From Flavobacterium sp. N1736 (GTDB lineage Bacteria > Bacteroidota > Bacteroidia > Flavobacteriales > Flavobacteriaceae), in the NCBI RefSeq assembly GCF_025947065.1, contig NZ_CP109994.1, forward strand, positions 2,604,001 to 2,668,000: a stretch of 64,000 nucleotides of DNA, read 5' to 3'. Shown here one piece after another: positions 36,978 to 43,616 of the stretch. A program made the position numbers and the translations under genes. The notes beneath the pieces were generated by a model. It ran no database searches. It was not told where the DNA came from and saw only the letters and a list, made by a program, of their open reading frames with translations. Positions within the stretch are counted from its first letter, which is position 1. Each line of letters starts with the position of its first letter.

Positions 36978-38207
36978 ATGAAAACTACATTTCTTAAAAT
37001 AACATTTTTGAGCTTATTTATTTTAGCATTCGCAAGCTGTTCTTCGGATAATGAATCAAACGACGAAATCATTGTTGATCCGCCCACACAGGGAGATCCT
37101 TTAACAACGCAAAATGTGACCAATTATATGGTTGATGCCAATGCTACCAAAGAAACCGCAGCTTTGTTTTATAACTTAAAAAGACTGGCAAAAACCAAAG
37201 TGGCAATCGGTCAGCAAGATGCTTTTAATAGTTTTTACCAAGATGCAGCGGGCGATTCTGACATTAAGAAAAATACAGGTTTTGATCCTGCTATTTTAGG
37301 TTCTGATTTTATGTTTATTACAGACAAAAGCAATAACAATCAGACAAATAACTGGTTTTATCAACAAGAACAAAAAATTGTTAGTGATGCAAAAGCTGCT
37401 TACGCCAAAGGTATGATCAATACTTTTTGCTGGCATTTAAGAGAACCTAATAATGAAGATTCTTTTTATGTTGCCGATATGACCGCAGATCAAAAAGCAA
37501 CTGCTTTTAAAAGTATTTTGCCTGGCGGAGCAAATCACGAATGGTACAAGAAAAAACTCGACAAAGTTGCCAGCGTTGTTTTAAATTTAAAAGGCACAAA
37601 CGGCGAGTTGATTCCGATAATTTTCAGACCTTTTCATGAATTTGACGGAAGCTGGTTTTGGTGGGGCGCTAATTTTTGTACAGCCGATGAATATAAAACC
37701 GCATACCAATTTACCGTTGATTATTTAAAAAACACAAAAGGCGTTCACAATATTCTGTATGCATTCTCACCTGACAATTCATACACTACAGAAGCAAATT
37801 ATTTAAGCCGATACCCGGGAGATAAATATGTAGACATTTTAGGAATGGATAATTATGGTGATTTTGATAATCAGGGTTCTGCCGGAGCTGCAAAAGCAAA
37901 TACTAAACTAAAAATCATATCAGATCTCGCAAAAAATAAAGTAAAAATTACAGCTTTGACCGAAACAGGTTTTCAGGTTACAAGTGCAAAAGCTCCAATA
38001 ACAGATTGGTTTTCAACTTATTTATATAGCGCATTAACATCAAATAGTATAGAAATAAGTTATGTCATGTTTTGGAATAACACGAAAGATGGTTATTATG
38101 TTCCAAACAATTCTGTTTCAAATGCAGCCGATTTTAAAACATTTGCTACCAAACCAAAATCAGCATTAGTGAATTCTTTGCCAAAAATGTATGAGTTGCC
38201 TAAATAA
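36978..38207 (+). CDS. Glycoside hydrolase family 26 endo-beta-1,4-mannanase (second copy)
   Basis: The 409-residue product is a lipoprotein (FASCSSDNESNDE, Cys21). The strongly acidic residues just after the Cys are a known surface-export signal in Bacteroidota lipoproteins, so this copy is probably on the outer face of the cell. The acid/base Glu221 is in FRPFHEFDGSWFWWG and the nucleophile Glu329 in ITALTETGFQ. It differs clearly in sequence from the first GH26. A surface GH26 and a periplasmic GH26 would divide the work between polymer cutting and oligosaccharide trimming. It lies 3 bp after the epimerase gene, followed by a repeat-rich 219-bp gap. Confidence 0.95.
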   Translation: MKTTFLKITFLSLFILAFASCSSDNESNDEIIVDPPTQGDPLTTQNVTNYMVDANATKETAALFYNLKRLAKTKVAIGQQDAFNSFYQDAAGDSDIKKNTGFDPAILGSDFMFITDKSNNNQTNNWFYQQEQKIVSDAKAAYAKGMINTFCWHLREPNNEDSFYVADMTADQKATAFKSILPGGANHEWYKKKLDKVASVVLNLKGTNGELIPIIFRPFHEFDGSWFWWGANFCTADEYKTAYQFTVDYLKNTKGVHNILYAFSPDNSYTTEANYLSRYPGDKYVDILGMDNYGDFDNQGSAGAAKANTKLKIISDLAKNKVKITALTETGFQVTSAKAPITDWFSTYLYSALTSNSIEISYVMFWNNTKDGYYVPNNSVSNAADFKTFATKPKSALVNSLPKMYELPK

Positions 38208-38217
38208 CATAAAGTAT

Positions 38218-38300
38218 GTCATTGCGAGGAACAAAGCAACCACACTAACAATAAACACGTTAAAATATGCTGCATCAGATTGCTTCGTCCCTCGCAATGA
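38218..38300. repeat. REP-like palindrome GTCATTGCGAGGAAC, copy 1
   Basis: The left arm 38218-38239 (GTCATTGCGAGGAACAAAGC) and the right arm 38279-38300 (ATTGCTTCGTCCCTCGCAATG) are imperfect inverted repeats around a 40-bp centre. The left arm and next 12 bp match the copy at 45964-46049 closely. It is inside the gap between the second GH26 and GH5 genes. Confidence 0.85.
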
Positions 38301-38314
38301 ATTATAAAACCTAA

Positions 38315-38414
38315 AAGCCCTAGCCCTGATAGAAGTGGAAATCCTTTTATTTTTTTTCTTTAAAAAAATAAAAGATTGAAACGTCCCGAAGCTTCGGGAG
38401 CAGGAATAGCTCCT
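38315..38414 (+). repeat. Dispersed ~100-bp repeat beginning AAGCCCTAGCCCTGAT, copy 1
   Basis: The element reads AAGCCCTAGCCCTGAT-GAAG-GG-ATCC, then a T-rich/A-rich hairpin core (TTTCTTTAAAAA), then a perfect 16-bp palindrome TCCCGAAGCTTCGGGA (38384-38399) and AGCAGGAATAGCTCC. A second copy in reverse orientation is at 61332-61440. It lies 12 bp before the GH5 gene. Confidence 0.85.
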
Positions 38415-38426
38415 AAAAAATAAATA

Positions 38427-39716
38427 ATGAAAAACAAACTTCTAAAAACCCTCAAATTTGCTTTAATTTTCTCCATAATAGCGTGTCAGGCGCAGGAAAG
38501 AATTACCGTAAAAGGAACGCAATTTTACAAAGGCGACAAACCGTACGCGTACATTGGAACCAATTATTGGTACGGAAGTTTGCTGGCTTCGAAGAAAATA
38601 GGCGACCGAAAAAGATTGCTTCGTGAACTAAATTTGATGCAGAAAAACGGAATCGACAACTTGAGAATTCTGGTTGGTGCAGATGGCGGAAAATATGATT
38701 TTACGGTTCGTCCGGCGTTGCAATACGAGCAGGAAAAATATGACGAAGATTTGCTTGACGGATTGGATTTTTTGATCAATGAAATGCGCAAACGTAAAAT
38801 GTATGCCGTTTTGTATTTGACAAATAACTGGGAATGGTCTGGCGGAATGTCGCAATATTTAGAATGGAATGGCAAAGGCGCAATTCCGGTTCCGAATATT
38901 GCTCCAAATACCTGGCCGCAATTTATGTCGTATACCGAGCAATTTCATAGCTGTGAGCCTTGTATGCAAGCTTTAGAAAATCATGTCAAGTTTATTATTG
39001 GAAGAACCAATAAATATTCGAAAAAGAAATATACCGAAGATAACACGATTATGGCTTGGCAGGTTGGAAACGAACCAAGACTTTTTACAGTCGAAAACGA
39101 AAATAAATTTACCGTTTGGCTCAATAATATTGTGAATTTGATTGATAGTTTAGACAAAAATCATTTGGTTTCGACAGGTTCTGAAGGAAAAAACAGTTCG
39201 AACGACAGTATGGAAATTTTCGAAAGAACACATCAAAATCCGAACATCGATTATTTAACGATGCATATTTGGCCAAAAAACTGGAATTGGTTTAAAGCTG
39301 ATAATGCCGAAAAAACATTACCAACAACTCTTGAAAATGCCGGAAAATATATTGACGATCATATTAAAGTAGCCAATAATTTAAAACGTCCGATTATTAT
39401 TGAAGAATTTGGTTTACCGAGAGAAAATGAAAACTTAACCGCAGAAACTTCTGTTGCAAACAGGGATATTTTTTACAACTACATTTTTAGCCGGGTTGCT
39501 GAAAGTGTCAAAAATAATGGACCGTTGCAAGCAGCAAATTTCTGGGGATTTGGCGGCGAAGGAAAAGCCGTTACCAAAGACGGAAAATGGAATCCCGGCG
39601 ATCCTTTAACAACAGATCCTCCGCAGGAACCACAAGGATTAAATTCTGTTTTTTCGACTGATAAATCAACTTTGGATATTGTAAAAAAATATAACTTAGA
39701 GTTCAGGAAAAAATAA
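38427..39716 (+). CDS. Glycoside hydrolase family 5 endo-beta-mannanase (likely subfamily 7), lipoprotein
   Basis: The 429-residue product has a lipoprotein-type signal (FALIFSIIACQAQ, Cys20). The GH5_7 pattern is KPYAYIGTNYWYGSLLAS, NLRILVGADGG, YLTNNWEWSGGM, acid/base Glu216 in MAWQVGNEPRLF, YLTMHIWPKNWNW, and nucleophile Glu327 in PIIIEEFGLPRE. This subfamily is endo-beta-1,4-mannanase in fungi, plants and bacteria. It is the third endo-mannanase of the locus, and all belong to different lineages. The 219-bp gap before it carries two repeats, so its expression may be uncoupled from the genes before it. GH97 follows after 13 bp. Confidence 0.92.
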   Translation: MKNKLLKTLKFALIFSIIACQAQERITVKGTQFYKGDKPYAYIGTNYWYGSLLASKKIGDRKRLLRELNLMQKNGIDNLRILVGADGGKYDFTVRPALQYEQEKYDEDLLDGLDFLINEMRKRKMYAVLYLTNNWEWSGGMSQYLEWNGKGAIPVPNIAPNTWPQFMSYTEQFHSCEPCMQALENHVKFIIGRTNKYSKKKYTEDNTIMAWQVGNEPRLFTVENENKFTVWLNNIVNLIDSLDKNHLVSTGSEGKNSSNDSMEIFERTHQNPNIDYLTMHIWPKNWNWFKADNAEKTLPTTLENAGKYIDDHIKVANNLKRPIIIEEFGLPRENENLTAETSVANRDIFYNYIFSRVAESVKNNGPLQAANFWGFGGEGKAVTKDGKWNPGDPLTTDPPQEPQGLNSVFSTDKSTLDIVKKYNLEFRKK

Positions 39717-39729
39717 TTTAAATATTCGC

Positions 39730-41709
39730 ATGAAAAAAACACTTATTCTTGTTTGTTTATTACTAATCAATTTTACTTTTTCTCAGAAGAAGCAAGACTT
39801 TGTTTTGAATTCTCCTAACGGAAAAATTGAAGTTAAAATTGCTGTAAATGATAAAATAACATGGAAAATTTTACATGAAAAAGATGTAATTCTGGCTCCT
39901 TCTGAAATGTCTCTGACTTTGGATGGAAATATCGTTTTAGGGAAAAATGCTGTGGTTTTAAATTCGAAAAAAGAAAGTGTTGATACTTCATTCGATTCTC
40001 CATTTTATAAAAAGAAATCAGTTCAGAATAAATACAATCATTTGATTATAAACTTCAAAAATGATTTCAGTATTGAATATCGTGCTTTTGATGATGGTGT
40101 TGCGTATCGTTTTATTACCAAAAAGAAAAATGATATTACCGTAAAATCAGAAGAAGTTCTTTTGAATTTCGACCAGGATTACAATACTTTGATGCCGTAT
40201 GTTCGTGATTTAAGAAACCCAAAAGATCCTTATATTTCTTCGTTTGAAGCACATTATGAAAACAAGAAAATAAGCGAATTTGCAAAAGATACATTGGCTT
40301 TTCTTCCGTTCTTGATTGATTATAAAAATCATAAAAAAGCCGTTTTCTTAGAAGCCAATCTCGAAGATTATCCGGGATTATTTGTCACAAATAATGCTTC
40401 AAAATCAGGTTTTGAATCTCGTTTTTCTAAATATTCGTTGCAGGAAAAAAACGGAGGTTTCAACAACATAAACCGATTAATTACAGAAAGAGCGGATTAT
40501 TTGGTGAAGACAAAAGGAACAAGAAATTTTCCGTGGCGAGCGATTGTTATTTCAGAAAACGATGCCGCTTTAACCAATAATGACATGGTGCAGAAATTAT
40601 CTGAACCATCAAAAATAAAAGACATTTCGTGGATAAAACCCGGAAAAGTAGCCTGGGATTGGTGGAACGACTGGAATATTTATAATGTTGATTTCAAAGC
40701 CGGAATCAATACACAAACTTATAAATATTACATCGATTTTGCCGCCAAAAACAAAGTAGAATATGTGGTTCTCGATGAAGGCTGGAGTTTGGAAGAAGAC
40801 ATTATGAAACACAATCCAGACGTTGATCTTGAAACTTTGATCGCTTACGGAAAAGAAAAAAACGTTGGCATTATTTTGTGGAGTTCGTGGATGGCTTTGA
40901 CTAAAAACACTTCCGGTATTTTAAAAAATTATGCTGATTTGGGAATTAAAGGTTTTAAAGTTGATTTCTTAGATCGTGATGATGCCAAAATGGTGAATTC
41001 GGTTTATGATATTGCACAAAAAGCGGCTGATAATAAATTACTTTTGGATTTTCATGGTATGTACAAACCAACCGGAATTCAAAGAACTTTTCCGAACATT
41101 TTAAATTTTGAAGGCGTAAAAGGTTTAGAAAATAATAAATGGACGCCAAATGATGATGTCCCATTATATGATTGCACGATTCCGTTTATACGAATGATGG
41201 CAGGACCAATGGATTATACGCCCGGAGCGATGCGAAATGCAACAAAAAGCGAATTCAAACCAAGTCATTCAAATCCTGTAAGTCAGGGAACAAGATGTCA
41301 TCAATTAGCGCTTTACACCATTTTTGAAGCGCCTTTGCAAATGATGGCCGACAGTCCAACGGCTTATATGAAAGAACAGGAAAGCACAGATTTTATTGCT
41401 AAAATTCCAACCATTTTTGATGAAACAGTTTCCTTAAATGGCGAAGTTGGAAAATTTGTTTCAATCGCCAGAAGAAAAGCAAACATCTGGTATTTAGGAG
41501 CAATTACCAACTGGGATTCCAGAGAAATTACAATTGATTTTTCATTCCTTGAAAAAGGTAAAAAATTCGAAGCCGAAATTTTCTCCGATGGTTTAAACGC
41601 TGATAAAGCAGCCGTTGATTACAAAAGAGAAATTATTACAATTGATTCTACAACTAAATTGACATATAAATTGGCAAGTGGCGGCGGGTTGGCAATGATT
41701 ATAAAATAA
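39730..41709 (+). CDS. Glycoside hydrolase family 97 enzyme, alpha-galactosidase-type
   Basis: The 659-residue product has a signal peptide (MKKTLILVCLLLINFTFSQ). A GH97 N-terminal beta-sandwich (about 22-285), a TIM barrel (about 300-570) and a C-terminal beta domain follow. Key barrel motifs are WDWWNDWNIYN, YVVLDEGW, and KGFKVDFLDRDD, where Asp412 is placed as the nucleophile of the retaining (galactosidase) branch. NFEGVKGLE carries a likely acid/base Glu462. Inverting alpha-glucosidases such as SusB use Glu bases elsewhere, so an alpha-galactosidase role on galactomannan fragments is favoured. An 8-bp tandem repeat begins directly at its stop codon. Confidence 0.88.
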   Translation: MKKTLILVCLLLINFTFSQKKQDFVLNSPNGKIEVKIAVNDKITWKILHEKDVILAPSEMSLTLDGNIVLGKNAVVLNSKKESVDTSFDSPFYKKKSVQNKYNHLIINFKNDFSIEYRAFDDGVAYRFITKKKNDITVKSEEVLLNFDQDYNTLMPYVRDLRNPKDPYISSFEAHYENKKISEFAKDTLAFLPFLIDYKNHKKAVFLEANLEDYPGLFVTNNASKSGFESRFSKYSLQEKNGGFNNINRLITERADYLVKTKGTRNFPWRAIVISENDAALTNNDMVQKLSEPSKIKDISWIKPGKVAWDWWNDWNIYNVDFKAGINTQTYKYYIDFAAKNKVEYVVLDEGWSLEEDIMKHNPDVDLETLIAYGKEKNVGIILWSSWMALTKNTSGILKNYADLGIKGFKVDFLDRDDAKMVNSVYDIAQKAADNKLLLDFHGMYKPTGIQRTFPNILNFEGVKGLENNKWTPNDDVPLYDCTIPFIRMMAGPMDYTPGAMRNATKSEFKPSHSNPVSQGTRCHQLALYTIFEAPLQMMADSPTAYMKEQESTDFIAKIPTIFDETVSLNGEVGKFVSIARRKANIWYLGAITNWDSREITIDFSFLEKGKKFEAEIFSDGLNADKAAVDYKREIITIDSTTKLTYKLASGGGLAMIIK

Positions 41710-41710
41710 A

Positions 41711-41826
41711 ACAAAGGAACAAAGGAACAAAGGAACAAAGGAACAAAGGAACAAAGGAACAAAGGAACAAAGGAACAAAGGAACAAAGGAACAAAGGAAC
41801 AAAGGAACAAAGGAACAAAGGAACAA
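41711..41826 (+). repeat. Tandem repeat, 14 copies of an 8-bp unit (ACAAAGGA)
   Basis: After the GH97 stop codon the unit ACAAAGGA is repeated 14 times without error (41711-41822), then partly (ACAA). Because 8 is not a multiple of 3, all three frames stay open on the minus strand and give an artefact Phe/Leu/Cys/Ser/Val/Pro-rich frame. No gene is expected. Confidence 0.95.
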
Positions 41827-41827
41827 A

Positions 41828-41850
41828 AAAGGGACAATATTTGTCCCTTT
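41828..41850 (+). terminator. Rho-independent terminator after GH97
   Basis: AAAGGGACAA and TTGTCCCTTT form a perfect 10-bp stem with a 3-nt loop and a following T tract. It is the likely end of the rightward mannan transcripts, after the tandem repeat. Confidence 0.88.
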
Positions 41851-41865
41851 TTTTATTTACGTTCG

Positions 41866-41898
41866 AAACCCGACAGGTTTTGAAAACCTGTCGGGTTT
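41866..41898. repeat. 33-bp palindrome AAACCCGACAGGTTT, copy 1
   Basis: AAACCCGACAGGTTTT and AAAACCTGTCGGGTTT form a near-perfect 16-bp stem. It lies between convergent GH97 and aldo/keto reductase genes and can end transcription in both directions. An almost identical copy is at 43567-43599. Confidence 0.92.
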
Positions 41899-41913
41899 AA
41901 TTTTTGCGGTAAA

Positions 41914-42870
41914 TTACGCCAATATCTTTTCAATCGCGTTCAATTCATCTGATGAAAATTCCAAACTCTGCAAACAATCAATATTATTATTCAATTGTCT
42001 AACAGAACTTGCACCAATTAAAACTGAGGTAATTCGTTTATCTTTTTGCAGCCAAGCCAAAGCCATTTGTGCCAAAGACTGATTTCTGTTCTGAGCAATT
42101 TCATTCAGCTGAACTAATTTCTGAATTCGTTCTACTGTAACCTCATCTTCCTTTAAATGTCCGTTTGGATTATGCGCTCTTGAATTTTCAGGAATTCCGT
42201 TTAAGTATTTATCCGTTAAAAGTCCTTGCGCCAAAGGTGAAAATGCGATACAACCCACTCCTTTTTCTTCCAGAACATCTAGTAAACCATCTTCTACCCA
42301 ACGTTCCAACATTGAATATTTCGCCTGATGAATCAAACACGGCGTTCCCAATTGTTTTAAAACATCAACTGCAACACGCGTTTGCTCTGCCGAATAATTA
42401 CTGATGCCAACATACAAGGCTTTTCCGCTTCTTACAGCATAATCTAAAGCCATCATCGTTTCTTCAATTGGCGTTTCAGGATCAGGACGATGTGAATAAA
42501 AAATATCGACATAATCAATTTTCATTCTCTTTAAACTCTGATCTAAACTTGACAATAAATATTTTCTGGAACCCCAATCGCCATAAGGTCCATCCCACAT
42601 TGTGTAACCGGCTTTTGTCGAAATGATGATTTCATCACGTAAATTTCCCTGAAAATTATGCCAAAGGATTTTACCAAAATTCGTTTCCGCAGATCCCGGA
42701 ACCGGTCCGTAATTATTTGCTAAATCAAAATGGGTAATTCCTTTATCAAAAGCTTCAACGGCGATACTTTCCGCATTCTCAAAGTTATCTACCGATCCGA
42801 AGTTGTGCCACAATCCTAAAGAAATTTCAGGTAATAATAACCCGCTTTTTCCGCATCTGTTATATTTCAT
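41914..42870 (-). CDS. Aldo/keto reductase, YghZ-like
   Basis: The 318-residue NADPH-dependent reductase has a full aldo/keto reductase tetrad: Asp49 (THFDLANNYG), Tyr54, Lys86 (IISTKAGY) and His127 (IFYSHRPDP). The WGSRKYLLSSLDQSLKRMKIDYVDIFYSHRPD pattern matches E. coli YghZ (L-glyceraldehyde-3-phosphate reductase) and AKR14 relatives. It would reduce small aldehydes. Its place inside the mannan region may be incidental. There is no signal peptide. The divergent toxin-antitoxin pair starts 116 bp upstream. Confidence 0.92.
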   Translation of the reverse strand: MKYNRCGKSGLLLPEISLGLWHNFGSVDNFENAESIAVEAFDKGITHFDLANNYGPVPGSAETNFGKILWHNFQGNLRDEIIISTKAGYTMWDGPYGDWGSRKYLLSSLDQSLKRMKIDYVDIFYSHRPDPETPIEETMMALDYAVRSGKALYVGISNYSAEQTRVAVDVLKQLGTPCLIHQAKYSMLERWVEDGLLDVLEEKGVGCIAFSPLAQGLLTDKYLNGIPENSRAHNPNGHLKEDEVTVERIQKLVQLNEIAQNRNQSLAQMALAWLQKDKRITSVLIGASSVRQLNNNIDCLQSLEFSSDELNAIEKILA

Positions 42871-42954
42871 TGTTTTAGTTTAATTTGTTGGAAGTTTTAA
42901 ATAGGTTTTAAAGGTAAAAAACAAACTTCAATATTTAAAAATCTAATTAGTCTT

Positions 42955-42970
42955 TAATTTTGTAAATTTG
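42955..42970 (+). promoter_or_regulatory. Tandem -7 boxes before the toxin-antitoxin operon
   Basis: TAATTTTG (42955-42962) and TAAATTTG (42963-42970) are directly adjacent, both fitting TAnnTTTG, 17-24 nt before the ATG at 42987. Overlapping boxes could respond to antitoxin binding. Confidence 0.5.
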
Positions 42971-42986
42971 TTTAAATAATAAAATC

Positions 42987-43217
42987 ATGGAAAATAACTG
43001 GCAAAATTTAATTTCGATTAATCAGAATATCCGATTTGGAAAACCTATCATTACTGGAACTAGAATCTGTGTCTCTGACATTCTTTCCTGGCTTTCTACA
43101 GGAATGTCATTCGATGAAATTATTGAAGATTTTCCTGAATTAAAAAAAGAACATATTCTTGCTGCTCTGGCTTTTGCAGCCAATAGAGAAAATATTACAA
43201 AAATAATTGCAGCATAA
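42987..43217 (+). CDS. DUF433 antitoxin
   Basis: The 76-residue protein has the DUF433 core (LISINQNIRFGKPIITGTRICVSDILSWLSTGMSFDEIIEDFPELKKEHILAALAFAA), a helix-turn-helix-like VapB-type antitoxin fold that both represses its operon and neutralises its partner. Its stop TAA overlaps the toxin ATG by one base (ATAATGA), typical of a coupled toxin-antitoxin pair. Confidence 0.9.
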   Translation: MENNWQNLISINQNIRFGKPIITGTRICVSDILSWLSTGMSFDEIIEDFPELKKEHILAALAFAANRENITKIIAA

Positions 43218-43552
43218 TGAAATTACTTTTGGATGCAAATATTTCATGGAGAATTGTAAAACTCATCGGAAATGATTTTTCAGATTCTTTACATTCTAAT
43301 GTTATTCCAGTAAATCAACCAGCAAAAGACATTGAAATTTGGCAATTTGCAAAACAAAACAATTTCACAATCCTAACTCATGATGATGACTTTGAAAAAT
43401 TATTGCTTTTAAAAGGAGCCCCTCCAAAAGTAATAATTCTAAAAACCTTTAATAAAAACACAAAACAAATTGCTGAACTTTTAATTTCAAAAAAGGAAAT
43501 CATCGAATCATTTATTTCTAATAATGATCTGATGATTTTAGAAATTTATTAA
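43217..43552 (+). CDS. DUF5615 PIN-like toxin
   Basis: The 111-residue protein belongs to the DUF5615 PIN-like (Mut7-C-type) group: MKLLLDANISWRIVKLI with Asp6 at the metal site, and TILTHDDDFEKLLLLKGAPPKVIIL with the second acidic cluster. PIN domains are Mg-dependent ribonucleases, usually tRNA- or mRNA-cleaving toxins. It is one base overlapping with the DUF433 antitoxin gene. The target RNA cannot be read here. A palindromic terminator follows at 43567. Confidence 0.9.
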   Translation: MKLLLDANISWRIVKLIGNDFSDSLHSNVIPVNQPAKDIEIWQFAKQNNFTILTHDDDFEKLLLLKGAPPKVIILKTFNKNTKQIAELLISKKEIIESFISNNDLMILEIY

Positions 43553-43566
43553 TTGATTCTAAAAAT

Positions 43567-43599
43567 AAACCCGACAGGTTTTTCAAACCTGTCGGGTTT
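43567..43599. repeat. 33-bp palindrome AAACCCGACAGGTTT, copy 2
   Basis: The same stem as at 41866-41898, differing only in the central loop bases. It separates the convergent toxin and GH3 genes and probably terminates both. Confidence 0.92.
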
Positions 43600-43616
43600 G
43601 AAAATCGATTTTTTTT

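Noticed and set aside
41593..41837. Minus-strand frames rich in Phe, Leu, Cys, Ser, Val and Pro across the GH97 3' end
   Set aside because: They are the translation of the 8-bp tandem repeat, which stays open in several frames; no start context, homology or composition of a real protein.
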